Assembly (NCBI GenBank): GCA_019239965.1
Contig: JAFAZC010000075.1
Span: 60,589-124,588 of the forward strand
Source of the DNA: Kutzneria sp.
Lineage (GTDB): Bacteria > Actinomycetota > Actinomycetes > Mycobacteriales > Pseudonocardiaceae
Length of the DNA: 64,000 nt
Direction: 5' to 3'
The translations under genes were made by a program, and so were the position numbers. The notes under the pieces were generated by a model. It had not been told where the DNA came from. It did no database searches and worked only from the letters and a program-made list of their open reading frames with translations. This document shows positions 41,987-50,294 of the stretch, one piece after another; the first letter of the stretch is position 1; each line of letters begins with the position of its first letter.

Positions 41987-44974
41987 TCACCCGCCGTCGT
42001 GGTGGTCCAGATAGGGACCGAGGACACGGCCGAGTGCGCCTCGCGAGGGGATGCCCAACTTGGCGAACACGTGCGACAGGTGGGTTTCCACCGTGCGCAG
42101 GCTCAACGAGAACCGCTCGGCGATCTGCGCGTTGGTGTATCCCCCGATGACCAGCCTGGCCACCTGCAGCTCCCGCGACGACAGGCCGAAAGGCAGCTTC
42201 GGTCGCCTGCCCTGCGGGCTCGGCACCCGTTGACCGAGCCGTCGGCAGGCCGCGGCGGCCTGGGCCTGCAGCCCCTTCGCCCCGCACTCGGCGAACAGGT
42301 CGCGGCTCGTGGCCAGTTGGGCGAGGCCGGCGTCGGCCTGCCCAGCGGTGGCGAGACTCAGGCCCGCTCGCAGCCGGGCTCGCCCCTCCTCCAGCCGCAG
42401 GTTCGCGGTGGCGAGCACGTCGGCAGCTCGCAGCGCCAGCCGGGCCGACCGACCGGGATCGTCGCCGCTGAGCGTGTGTGCCCTGACCAGGTCGGCCAGT
42501 GCCACGTTGACCTTGTGCTCGGGATGCCGGATCCGCTCGGCCCGCTCGGCCAGGTCCGCATTCCGCCGTGAGGAACCCGGCGCGGCCTCGGCATGCGCGA
42601 GCGCCTCGAGGCAGATCAGCATCATCGTCTCGTCGCGCGCCCAGGTCTCGAACCCGTCGCAGGCAGCCTCCACCGCGGCCCGGCCGGCCTCGAGGTCACG
42701 GGAGTAGATGAGCACGAGTCCGCGGGCACAGCGGGCCAGGACCGACCACCACACGCGGCTGGTGGCGCAGAGTTGGCCCGCCTCGGTGCCGGCACGCAGT
42801 GCCGCGTGGTAGTCGCCAGCCCAACTGAGCACGAGGCACTGCGAGGTCAACGCCATGGTGAGCGTTTCACCGGAGTCGACGAGCCGTGCGATGTCGGTGG
42901 CTTCCTCGGCCAGCGCCATCGCCTCCGTCAGCCGGCCAAGGCGGCCGAACGCGAACGCCTTGGCGGCCAGCAGATAGGGCGTCACGTAGTTCTGCCCGGT
43001 CGCCCGCGCCATCTCTGTCGTGCGGTCGAGCCGGGCCAGCGCGGTGTCCAGCCGACCGGCCATCACCTCGGCCCAGCACAGCCAGGTCGTGACGTCCAGC
43101 CAGGGCGCGATGTCGGCGGTACTCGCGGCGTCCATCAGCCGTGCGGCCTCGTCAAGGTTGCGGAGCGCGGCGGGGACGTCGCCCGCGGAGTAGGCGGGCA
43201 TCGGCCGCAGCGCCGCCGCCGCGAACTCGGTCGAACGATTCAGCGGCATGGTGGCCAGCTCATCAAGCACATCTATCGCCTCGGCGTTGTCGCCAGTCCC
43301 GAGATTCTCCACGGCCAGCCGCAGGTACAACGGAGCGGCCTCGCCGTCATGCGGATCGGGCAGTCGGCGGATCTCGTCGAGCAGGACCGCCTTGGCGGCT
43401 TCCGGGGAACCGACCATGCGTTCGGTGGTCGCGCACATCCTTGCCGCGGTCGCGCGGCGCGCCCTGTCCTCCTGCGGCAGCAGCGCGAGCACTTCCCTCG
43501 CGGTGTCCCGGCCTTCCCGGAGCTGACCGCTGAAAGCCTGCGCGCCGCACAGAAACGTCAGCAGATCCAGACGGGTGGGCAGCGTGGCGCGGGTGTCGGG
43601 AAGCAGCCGGACGGCGGCGCTGAGCCAACGCGCCGCGGTAGCCGGCGCGCTGGAGCCGACGGTGGCCGCCGCCTCGGCCAGCACCGCGACGGACGCCATG
43701 TCGCCGAAGCTTGCCGATCTGAGCACATGGTTGGCGAGCATCGGCGGCTGTGCGCCCTGCGAACGCAGGTACTCGGCCGCGCGTGCGTGTGTCGCGACCC
43801 GCCATCCGGCAAGGGTCGAGGCGTACGCCGCGTGCCGGACCAGCGGGTGCCGGAACCGGAACCGGTTGGCCTCCTGCCGCACCACGTCGCGGGCGATGAG
43901 TTCGTCCAGTGCCTTGAGGGTGTCGTCCTCGCTGATCGCCGCGGCCGCGGCGACCGCCGGCGCGGAGAACTCGTCGCCGACGACGGCGGCCGCCCGCGCG
44001 ACCAGCTGCGCGGTCGGTGTCAGCCTGTTCAGCTCGGTGAGCAGCGCGGCCCGGACCGTGCTGGGCACGCCGTCGATGCGTGACTCCGTGAGCAGATCCG
44101 TTGGGGACGCCGCGTCCCACGGCGCCCGCCGCGGGGCGGGAACCTGGTCGGTGACCATCTTGGAGAGCGCTTCCAAGTAGAAGGGGTTTCCGCCGCTGGC
44201 CTGGTACAGCCAGTTCCGGTGAGTCCGGTTCACCCCGGGGCCGAGAAACTCGTCGGTCTGCTCCCTGGTCAGCGGCTCGACCTCGATTCGCACGCCACGC
44301 CCACCACCGGTGAGGGCCAGTGCGGCGGTCAGGCGCGAGGGCGCCTGGTCCGGGCGGTAGGCGACGGCGATCACGATCCGGGCGTGCGGTGGATGGCGCA
44401 GCAGGTGCTCGAGCAGTTCGATCGAGCTCTCCTCGGCCCAGTGCATGTCGTCGAGCACCAGCACCAGTCCGCCCGACTCGGCAAGGACTTCCAGCAGGGT
44501 GCGCACGGCGCGGTAGAGCTGGTAGCGCAGCGTCCCGATCTCCATCCGTTCCGCCTGGGTCGCCGCGGTCAGTCCGGCGAACACCGCCGCCAGCAGCCGG
44601 TGGTCCCGCTCGTCGAGCCGTCCGGTCAGCCGCCTGCCGAGCTGTTCGAGGTGGTCGTCCATGGCGTCGGCGACGACACCGAGCGGGGCGTCCCGCTCGA
44701 ACTCCGACGCGCGTCCAAACAGGGCGACCATGTGCTTGTCACGCGCTACGGCGCCGACCTCGGTGAGCAGTCTCGTCTTGCCGACGCCGGGTTCACCGAC
44801 GAGCTCGATGAGCTGGAAGGAGCCGCGGACGCACCGGTCAAGCGCCCGGTCCAGCGTGCGCATCGCGTCTGCCCGTCCGACCAGTGGTTGCCACGTCAGG
44901 TCTTCGCCGGCCGTGTCCGGGCGACTCCAGTGGCCGGTCACGACAACGTGAAAGGGGCGGTGATCATAGGGCAC
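41987..44974 (-). CDS. Large LuxR-family regulator (MalT/LAL type)
   Basis: 995 residues. An N-terminal AAA-like ATPase (Walker A GEPGVGKTR at 60-68; Walker B in LVLVLDDMHWAEES) is followed by a long TPR-like helical region and a C-terminal LuxR HTH (about 925-985; LSSRELQVARLVIGGYTNAQIAERFSLSLRTVETHLSHVFAKLG). It senses a ligand through the helical repeats and activates transcription in an ATP-dependent way. Its stop lies 160 bp upstream of the hydrolase-GMC-patatin operon, which is its most likely target. GTG 44974 is tentative; GTG 44941 is possible. Confidence 0.9.
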   Translation of the reverse strand: MPYDHRPFHVVVTGHWSRPDTAGEDLTWQPLVGRADAMRTLDRALDRCVRGSFQLIELVGEPGVGKTRLLTEVGAVARDKHMVALFGRASEFERDAPLGVVADAMDDHLEQLGRRLTGRLDERDHRLLAAVFAGLTAATQAERMEIGTLRYQLYRAVRTLLEVLAESGGLVLVLDDMHWAEESSIELLEHLLRHPPHARIVIAVAYRPDQAPSRLTAALALTGGGRGVRIEVEPLTREQTDEFLGPGVNRTHRNWLYQASGGNPFYLEALSKMVTDQVPAPRRAPWDAASPTDLLTESRIDGVPSTVRAALLTELNRLTPTAQLVARAAAVVGDEFSAPAVAAAAAISEDDTLKALDELIARDVVRQEANRFRFRHPLVRHAAYASTLAGWRVATHARAAEYLRSQGAQPPMLANHVLRSASFGDMASVAVLAEAAATVGSSAPATAARWLSAAVRLLPDTRATLPTRLDLLTFLCGAQAFSGQLREGRDTAREVLALLPQEDRARRATAARMCATTERMVGSPEAAKAVLLDEIRRLPDPHDGEAAPLYLRLAVENLGTGDNAEAIDVLDELATMPLNRSTEFAAAALRPMPAYSAGDVPAALRNLDEAARLMDAASTADIAPWLDVTTWLCWAEVMAGRLDTALARLDRTTEMARATGQNYVTPYLLAAKAFAFGRLGRLTEAMALAEEATDIARLVDSGETLTMALTSQCLVLSWAGDYHAALRAGTEAGQLCATSRVWWSVLARCARGLVLIYSRDLEAGRAAVEAACDGFETWARDETMMLICLEALAHAEAAPGSSRRNADLAERAERIRHPEHKVNVALADLVRAHTLSGDDPGRSARLALRAADVLATANLRLEEGRARLRAGLSLATAGQADAGLAQLATSRDLFAECGAKGLQAQAAAACRRLGQRVPSPQGRRPKLPFGLSSRELQVARLVIGGYTNAQIAERFSLSLRTVETHLSHVFAKLGIPSRGALGRVLGPYLDHHDGG

Positions 44975-45078
44975 ACCAGGCTAAGAATGCCAGTGCTAGC
45001 CCGTTCCGGGCAAGAGGTTTTGAATTCAACAAAGTGATTCCGGAGATTTCTTGGGAAGCACTACGAATTTCGCGCCGA

Positions 45079-45084
45079 TATATT
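45079..45084 (+). promoter_or_regulatory. -10 box of a leaderless promoter
   Basis: TATATT ends 7 nt before ATG 45092, the spacing expected if transcription starts at the A of the start codon. The surrounding 100 bp are unusually AT-rich for this genome and also contain the LuxR gene's upstream region. Confidence 0.5.
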
Positions 45085-45091
45085 GGCGACC

Positions 45092-45970
45092 ATGAGCGAG
45101 TTGGCCGGTGTCGGCCGGACCGCCTTATGGGTCGCGTTGGGGCGAGTCGTGGAGAGTGCGCGCGACGATCGATTGTTCGCCGACCCACTGGCCAGCCAGT
45201 TCATTGACGCCGCGGGAATCCGTACTCCCTCCGACGAGGTGCTCGCGGAGCTGATCGGGATCATGGGCGACTACGTCGCGATTCGCACCCGCTTCTTCGA
45301 TGACTGCGCCATTCGGGCGTGCGAGGCGGGCTGCCGGCAGATCGTCGTGCTCGGCGCGGGACTGGACACGCGGGCATTCCGGCTCCCGTGGCCGGCCGGC
45401 GTCCGGCTCTTTGAGGTGGACCTGCCGGCGGTACTGGACTTCAAGGACACCGTGCTGGCCCGGGTGTACGCGACGCCGGGCTGTGCGAGGGCGACCGTGG
45501 CCGCGGACCTCAGCCAGGACTGGATCGACGCCCTCCGGCGCGCTGGTTTCCGCCCCGACCAGGCCACGGGATGGCTTGCCGAGGGTGTGCTGCCCTATCT
45601 AGAGGCCACCGACGCCCAGCACGTCGTCCAGAAGCTGCACTCGATGTCGGCTCGGGGCAGCCGGCTGGCTCTCGAGCACGACGACCCCGACGTGTTCGAG
45701 GCGCCGCTGATGCGCAGAATGTCCGAACTCCTCGGCTTCGATCTCGCCGCGCTGACCGCACGCGGGCGGCGGGTCGACCCGCGGGAGTGGCTTGCCGGCC
45801 GAGGGTGGCTGACGTCGTGCACCGATCCGGCCGAACAGGCCGCGGTCTACCGGCGTCCGGTGCCACCTGTTTTCGATCCCGCCGTGCCGGGCAGCGCCGC
45901 CGAACCGGGGCGCCGCCAGCGATACGTCCTCGGCTGTCTTCCCGGCGAGGTCAGCCCGCCAGGAAGCTGA
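45092..45970 (+). CDS. SAM-dependent methyltransferase (TIGR00027 / leucine carboxyl methyltransferase-like family)
   Basis: 292 residues, class I methyltransferase of the family expanded in mycobacteria. The N-terminus GVGRTALWVALGRVVESARDDRLFADPLA and the SAM-binding loop QIVVLGAGLDTRAFRLPWPAGVRLFEVDLPAVLDFK are diagnostic. GWLAEGVLPYLEATDAQ is the second conserved block. The substrate is unknown; relatives methylate carboxyl or hydroxyl groups of lipids and polyketides. It is divergent from the LuxR gene. ATG 45092 is preferred over TTG 45083. Confidence 0.88.
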   Translation: MSELAGVGRTALWVALGRVVESARDDRLFADPLASQFIDAAGIRTPSDEVLAELIGIMGDYVAIRTRFFDDCAIRACEAGCRQIVVLGAGLDTRAFRLPWPAGVRLFEVDLPAVLDFKDTVLARVYATPGCARATVAADLSQDWIDALRRAGFRPDQATGWLAEGVLPYLEATDAQHVVQKLHSMSARGSRLALEHDDPDVFEAPLMRRMSELLGFDLAALTARGRRVDPREWLAGRGWLTSCTDPAEQAAVYRRPVPPVFDPAVPGSAAEPGRRQRYVLGCLPGEVSPPGS

Positions 45971-46379
45971 GCCGCACGGTGCGGACCGGGTTGTCCACAT
46001 TGGTGTCGACAAGGCAGACCGACTGCCAGGTACCCAGCGCGAGCCGGCCGTCGAGCACGGGAACCGTCGCGTAAGGCGGCAGCAGCGCCGGAAGCACGTG
46101 GTCACGTCCGTGGCCGGGCGAACCGTGCTGGTGTCGCCACCGGTCGTCCCGCGGTAGCAGTCGCCCGAGCGCGGTAAGCAGGTCATCGTCGCTGCCCGCA
46201 CCGGTCTCGAGGATCGCGAGTCCGGCGGTGGCATGCGGCACCCACACGTGCAGCAGACCGTCGGCGCTGTCCAGCCGGGCGAGGAACCGCTCGCAGTCGG
46301 CGGTCAGGTCGTGAACGACTTCGGAGGAGCCGGTGTTGATCTGGATTTCCACGCTGTGCACGGCGCCACGGTAGGCCAT
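45951..46379 (-). CDS. YjbQ/UPF0047-family protein
   Basis: 142 residues of the UPF0047 (YjbQ) family. It shows VWVPHATAGLAILETGAGSDDDLLTALGRLLP with the conserved HATAG, then RWRHQHGSPGHGRDHVLPALL carrying the conserved histidines, and LALGTWQSVCLVDTNVDNPVRTVRLSF at the C-terminus. Family members have been linked to thiamine-phosphate synthase side activity, but the physiological role is unsettled. ATG 46379 gives the usual length. Its 3' end overlaps that of the methyltransferase by 20 bp, convergently. Confidence 0.9.
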   Translation of the reverse strand: MAYRGAVHSVEIQINTGSSEVVHDLTADCERFLARLDSADGLLHVWVPHATAGLAILETGAGSDDDLLTALGRLLPRDDRWRHQHGSPGHGRDHVLPALLPPYATVPVLDGRLALGTWQSVCLVDTNVDNPVRTVRLSFLAG

Positions 46380-46465
46380 TCGGCTGATATGAGGGGATAG
46401 GGACAGCGGCGCTCGGCCCGTTCGCACAAAATTCACCCTATTTGTCCACCCGATACGGTGTAGTG

Positions 46466-47089
46466 GTGTCGAATTTATATTCGCTGAGCGATCATCCGCC
46501 GGCCTCGCGGCGGGCTCGCGGCCTCACCTACCTGATTCGGGGGGTGGGCCTCGTCGGAGTCGCCGTGGTCGCCGGCCTGGTGTGGACGCTGATTCAGTCG
46601 AGGCCGGGCACACAGGCGGCGGTCACCGGAACCAGTCATGGTGACGCCGGGCACTACGCGTTCACTCGAGTAGGTGGGCCAGTGACTGATGGTGACTGTG
46701 TTGCGCATGCGTTCGGCGGCGCCCAGGAGTTCTTTCGCCACCACCCGTGCCAGCGGCTGACTCGGGCGCTGTACTCCACAACGCTGCCCAACGGACTGCA
46801 GGCGGTCAGCTCCGTCGCCGTCGTCGAGATGGCCAGTGGTGAGCTGGCGACGCGACTGCACGACCTCATCGCGACGGAAGGCACCGGCAACGTCAACGAT
46901 CTGCTGAAGGACGGCGCCCGGATCGCCATCGGTGGGCTGTCGTCACAACAGTTGCAGCAGGGCGGGTACGCGTCGGAGGTGGGCGGCAACGCCACGACGA
47001 TCGCGCTGTCGGTGTTCGTCGGCGGTCACCAGGACGACGCGCTGCTCAAACAGATCAGTGGTGAAGCGCTACAGGTGCGGGCCGGATAA
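46466..47089 (+). CDS. Membrane-anchored exported protein of unknown function
   Basis: 207 residues. A cytoplasmic N-terminus with arginines (SRRARGLTYLIRG) precedes one transmembrane helix (VGLVGVAVVAGLVWTLI, about 28-46) and an extracytoplasmic domain with two cysteines (GDCVAHAFGG and HHPCQRL) that may pair. I recognise no catalytic motif. GTG 46466 is selected because TACGGT lies 6 nt upstream, fitting a leaderless promoter; upstream GTG and TTG codons in frame are alternatives. In M. tuberculosis similar membrane proteins occur near the rimP locus, but I cannot confirm homology. Confidence 0.75.
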   Translation: MSNLYSLSDHPPASRRARGLTYLIRGVGLVGVAVVAGLVWTLIQSRPGTQAAVTGTSHGDAGHYAFTRVGGPVTDGDCVAHAFGGAQEFFRHHPCQRLTRALYSTTLPNGLQAVSSVAVVEMASGELATRLHDLIATEGTGNVNDLLKDGARIAIGGLSSQQLQQGGYASEVGGNATTIALSVFVGGHQDDALLKQISGEALQVRAG

Positions 47090-47095
47090 CCGACC

Positions 47096-47575
47096 TCACA
47101 CGCCGCCGGGGAGGGCGGCGGCTGCCGGCCGCTGGCCGGCGAACAGACGCCAGCGGGTGCTCCGCACCGCGCAGTCGGTGAGCCAGTCAAGTCCGGCACG
47201 GCGCGCGGTCGCATCGATGGTGTGCTCGAGGACCGACCGCCACGCCGCCGCCGCGTCGGTCTCAGCGACTGTCAGTGCCGTCAGGGCGGAGGCCCGGTCG
47301 GTCACCGGCTGCGGGGTGAGGTATGCGGCCTCCGCCGGCCTTGGTTCGGCTCCTGCGTCCTTCAGCATCCGCGTGGCCTCGTCCCGCCGTGTGGTGTGCG
47401 TGCGCATACCGTCCTCGAGCGGCCCCGAGACCGTGTTCGGTAGGAAAGCGCTGACCAGCCCGTACACCCATACGGCCGCGTGTTCGGTTGCCAGCGCCCG
47501 CTGCAGGGCGTCGACGGTCTCCTGCGGCAGCGAGGTCGAGCGATGGTCGGCGGCACGCCGGTGTGATTCGGTCAT
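47096..47575 (-). CDS. DUF4439 ferritin-like protein
   Basis: 159 residues, predominantly helical. LQRALATEHAAVWVYGLVSAFL contains the Glu-His of the ferritin-like helix, and TRRDEATRMLKDAGAEPRPAEAAY the second Glu region. No signal sequence. ATG overlaps the upstream lipoprotein stop (ATGA), so both are made together. DUF4439 genes near rimP are common in actinobacteria (Rv2844-like). Metal binding is plausible but not proven. Confidence 0.83.
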   Translation of the reverse strand: MTESHRRAADHRSTSLPQETVDALQRALATEHAAVWVYGLVSAFLPNTVSGPLEDGMRTHTTRRDEATRMLKDAGAEPRPAEAAYLTPQPVTDRASALTALTVAETDAAAAWRSVLEHTIDATARRAGLDWLTDCAVRSTRWRLFAGQRPAAAALPGGV

Positions 47576-48045
47576 GACAGCACCTCCTTCAGGCTGGCGC
47601 AGCCCGCGGCGACCGAGCCGACGAGGCCGGCGCGATAACTCGGGACGGTCAGCGCCACCTCGGCGGCCCGTTTCTGGGCGGCGTCAAGGGCGGCGACCAG
47701 TGTGGTCAGCACGGTCGCCTGGTCGTCGGGCACCGGCGGGGCCGAGCTCGGCGCCGCCGTGGTGGAAGGCGCGGTCTGTGTCGCCGTCCTGTCGATCTCT
47801 CTGCGCAGCGCGGCGGCCTGCTCGGCCCGGTTGGTCGCCACCGCGCCGGCCTGCGCGGCCAACGCCGGGAACCTGGCGACGGCCGCCCGTGCCACGGCGG
47901 CGTCGGACTCCGCGGCCCTGGCGAGCTCCTCGAGCGGATCGGGAAGTGACGGGCCCGGAGTGCATGCCGCGGCCAGCGGCAGCGCGGCCACGGCGACGAG
48001 TCCGCGCAGCAGGTCGCGTCGGTTGGGGGTAGGTGCCGGAGTCAC
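47572..48045 (-). CDS. Tat-exported lipoprotein of unknown function
   Basis: 157 residues. The N-terminus has a twin-arginine motif RRDLLRG and a lipobox LAAAC, giving a lipid-anchored Cys around residue 28. The rest is helical and Ala/Glu-rich with a Thr/Ser/Pro linker (TAPSTTAAPSSAPPVP). GTG start. It is coupled to the DUF4439 gene and divergent from rimP. Tat export suggests that it folds, perhaps with a cofactor, before secretion. Confidence 0.82.
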   Translation of the reverse strand: MTPAPTPNRRDLLRGLVAVAALPLAAACTPGPSLPDPLEELARAAESDAAVARAAVARFPALAAQAGAVATNRAEQAAALRREIDRTATQTAPSTTAAPSSAPPVPDDQATVLTTLVAALDAAQKRAAEVALTVPSYRAGLVGSVAAGCASLKEVLS

Positions 48046-48140
48046 GGTGCGTCATCCTGCCAGGGTGACTTCCTAACCGGACGCTCCGCATGCGTCCGGT
48101 TGGTCCATTCACGAGATACTCTTGGCGACCAGACCAGCCG

Positions 48141-48164
48141 TCGCGACGCCGATCGGCGTCGCGA
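48141..48164 (+). promoter_or_regulatory. Perfect palindrome/hairpin in the rimP-nusA leader
   Basis: The 10-nt arm TCGCGACGCC is followed by GATC and its exact complement, giving a 24-bp palindrome 59 bp upstream of rimP. As RNA it forms a 10-bp stem with a GAUC loop. It could be an autoregulatory leader structure or a protein-binding site. Confidence 0.55.
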
Positions 48165-48222
48165 GTGGGGAGGCGGCGCGGAACGCCATGCCATTCCGTG
48201 CCGAGAACAGGGGAGTGAGGAC

Positions 48223-48771
48223 GTGTCCAGCGGCCAGCGCGGAGGGGGAGACGCGAGCGGAGCCCGCAAGGAGATCTCCGTGCGTCTCCTCCCGGTCGTC
48301 ACCGACGCCGTGTCCGTGCTCGGCTTCGAGCTCGAGCAGCTCGACGTCCGCCAGGCGGGGCGACGGCTGCTGGTCAAGGCCGTTGTGGACGGCGAGCAGG
48401 GCGTCGGACTCGACGAGGTGGCCGACGTCAGCAGGGCCGTTTCCGTGGCGCTGGACGCCCACGACCACCTGCTCTGTGGCCCGTACACCCTCGAGGTCAC
48501 CTCACCGGGGATCGACCGGCCGCTCACCGCGCCGAGGCACTGGCGGCGCGCCCGGTTCCGATTGGTCCGGGTCCGCCAGTCCGACGGTGCGGAGTTTGTC
48601 GGAAGAGTCGGTGGGGTCACCGACGAGATGGTTCAGTTGCTTGTCGACGGCAGACTGCGTGAGCTGCCCTATGGAATCGTCGAGCGGGCCGTGGTGGAAG
48701 TGGAGTTCCGGCCGCCACCGGTCGACGAGTTGGCACTGCTCGAGCACGGCGGTCAGGAGGAGCCCACGTGA
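48223..48771 (+). CDS. rimP: Ribosome maturation factor RimP
   Basis: 182 residues, needed for 30S subunit maturation. [35 protein letters not shown] and [16 protein letters not shown] match the RimP N-domain; [22 protein letters not shown] is the family signature at the domain boundary. GTG 48223 follows GAGTGAGG. It heads the nusA-infB operon and overlaps nusA by 4 bp. Confidence 0.95.
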   Translation: MSSGQRGGGDASGARKEISVRLLPVVTDAVSVLGFELEQLDVRQAGRRLLVKAVVDGEQGVGLDEVADVSRAVSVALDAHDHLLCGPYTLEVTSPGIDRPLTAPRHWRRARFRLVRVRQSDGAEFVGRVGGVTDEMVQLLVDGRLRELPYGIVERAVVEVEFRPPPVDELALLEHGGQEEPT

Positions 48772-49793
48772 ACGTTGACATCGCCGCCCTTCGGGCGATC
48801 GAACGGGACAAGGACATCCCCTTCGACACCGTGCTCGAAGCCATTGAGACCGCGTTGCTGACCGCCTACAAGCACACCGAGGGCCACCAGGTACACGCCA
48901 AGGTCGACATCGATCGCAAGACCGGAGTGGTCCGGGTGATCGCACAGAACGTCGACAGCGATGGCCTGGTCGTCGAGGAATGGGACGACACTCCGGAGGG
49001 GTTCGGCAGGATCGCGGCCACCACCGCACGCCAGGTCATCCTCCAGCGGCTGCGCGACGCCGAGCACGAACGTACCTTCGGCGAGTTCTCCGCCAAGGAG
49101 GGCGAGATCGTCGCCGGCGTCGTGCAACGCGACGCACGCGCCAACTCCCGGGGCATGGTCGTCGTCGGCATCGGGGACACCGAGGGCATGCTGCCGCTGG
49201 CCGAGCAGGTGTCCGGCGAGCGCTACGAGCACGGCGCCCGGATCAAGTGCTACGTGGTCGGCGTGTCGCGGGGCGTGCGAGGGCCCCAGATCACGTTGTC
49301 GCGCACACACCCGAACCTGGTTCGTCGGCTGTTCGCCCTTGAGGTGCCCGAGATAGCCGACGGCACCGTGGAGATACCGGCGGTGGCCAGGGAGGCCGGC
49401 CACCGGTCCAAGATCGCCGTGCGGTCGACGGTGCCCGGGGTCAACGCCAAGGGCGCCTGCATCGGACCGATGGGTGCCAGGGTGCGCAACGTGATGAGCG
49501 AACTGGCCGGGGAGAAGATCGACATCATCGACTTCTCCGAGGATCCGGCCACCTTCGTCGGGAATGCACTGTCCCCAGCCAAGGTTGTGTCGGTACGTGT
49601 ACTCGACGAGCGCGCCAAGACGGCGAGAGTCGTCGTCCCCGACTTCCAGCTGTCGCTCGCGATCGGCAAGGAAGGGCAAAACGCCAGGCTGGCGGCCAGG
49701 CTCACGGGATGGCGGATCGACATCCGCAGCGACGCGGAGACGTCGGCCGGCGGCGCCGCCTCCACCGTGGCGACATCCGGTTCGGCAGAGTGA
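48768..49793 (+). CDS. nusA: Transcription termination/antitermination factor NusA
   Basis: 341 residues: N-terminal RNA-polymerase-binding domain ([34 protein letters not shown]), S1 domain (about 108-175), and two KH domains with [22 protein letters not shown] and [25 protein letters not shown]. It lacks the acidic repeats found in E. coli NusA, as is normal for actinobacteria. GTG overlaps the rimP stop. Confidence 0.97.
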   Translation: MNVDIAALRAIERDKDIPFDTVLEAIETALLTAYKHTEGHQVHAKVDIDRKTGVVRVIAQNVDSDGLVVEEWDDTPEGFGRIAATTARQVILQRLRDAEHERTFGEFSAKEGEIVAGVVQRDARANSRGMVVVGIGDTEGMLPLAEQVSGERYEHGARIKCYVVGVSRGVRGPQITLSRTHPNLVRRLFALEVPEIADGTVEIPAVAREAGHRSKIAVRSTVPGVNAKGACIGPMGARVRNVMSELAGEKIDIIDFSEDPATFVGNALSPAKVVSVRVLDERAKTARVVVPDFQLSLAIGKEGQNARLAARLTGWRIDIRSDAETSAGGAASTVATSGSAE

Positions 49794-49815
49794 GCTCGAG
49801 GAGATAGAATCTTTG

Positions 49816-50175
49816 GTGGTCCATCGTCAGGAACCAGCGGTACATCACGCCACCGGCCCGGTCCGGACCTGTGTTGGCTGCCGTGTGAAGACGATGGACT
49901 CCGAATTGCTTCGTGTGGTGGTCGAGGACGGCGTGCTCGTCCCCGACGCCGCACGCAGGCGGCTGGGGCGAGGTGCGTGGGTGCATCCCGATTCCCACTG
50001 CCTGCGTGCCGCCGAGCGGCGCCGAGCGTTCCCGAAGGCGTTCCGCCTACGTGGGCCGCTGGATGCCACGGGCGTCGCCGAGTATCTCGGACGCGTCGAA
50101 GAGCGTGGTGATTCGGCGCGGCACGAGGTCGGACGCGGGGAGTACGACACCGGGGGAGTCACCTCCGGTGGTTGA
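49816..50175 (+). CDS. ylxR: YlxR-family RNA-binding protein
   Basis: 119 residues of the YlxR/DUF448 family, usually between nusA and infB. RTCVGCRVKTMDSELLRVVVEDGVLVPDAARRRLGRGAWVHPD contains the conserved GRGAW(V) and the Cys pair. In some bacteria YlxR acts as an RNase P modulator or nucleoid-associated regulator. GTG 49816 lies after GAGGAG (12 nt) and after TAGAAT, so an internal leaderless start is also possible. Confidence 0.9.
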   Translation: MVHRQEPAVHHATGPVRTCVGCRVKTMDSELLRVVVEDGVLVPDAARRRLGRGAWVHPDSHCLRAAERRRAFPKAFRLRGPLDATGVAEYLGRVEERGDSARHEVGRGEYDTGGVTSGG

Positions 50176-50294
50176 GGAAGAGGAAGCAGGTCGACCAGTC
50201 ATGAGTCAGCCGTGAAGCTGAAGACATGATCGCGCGACGGTAGGACGAGGTTGAGCGGGACTTGCCGCCCGGCCTCATCTGGATGAGGAGAGCA

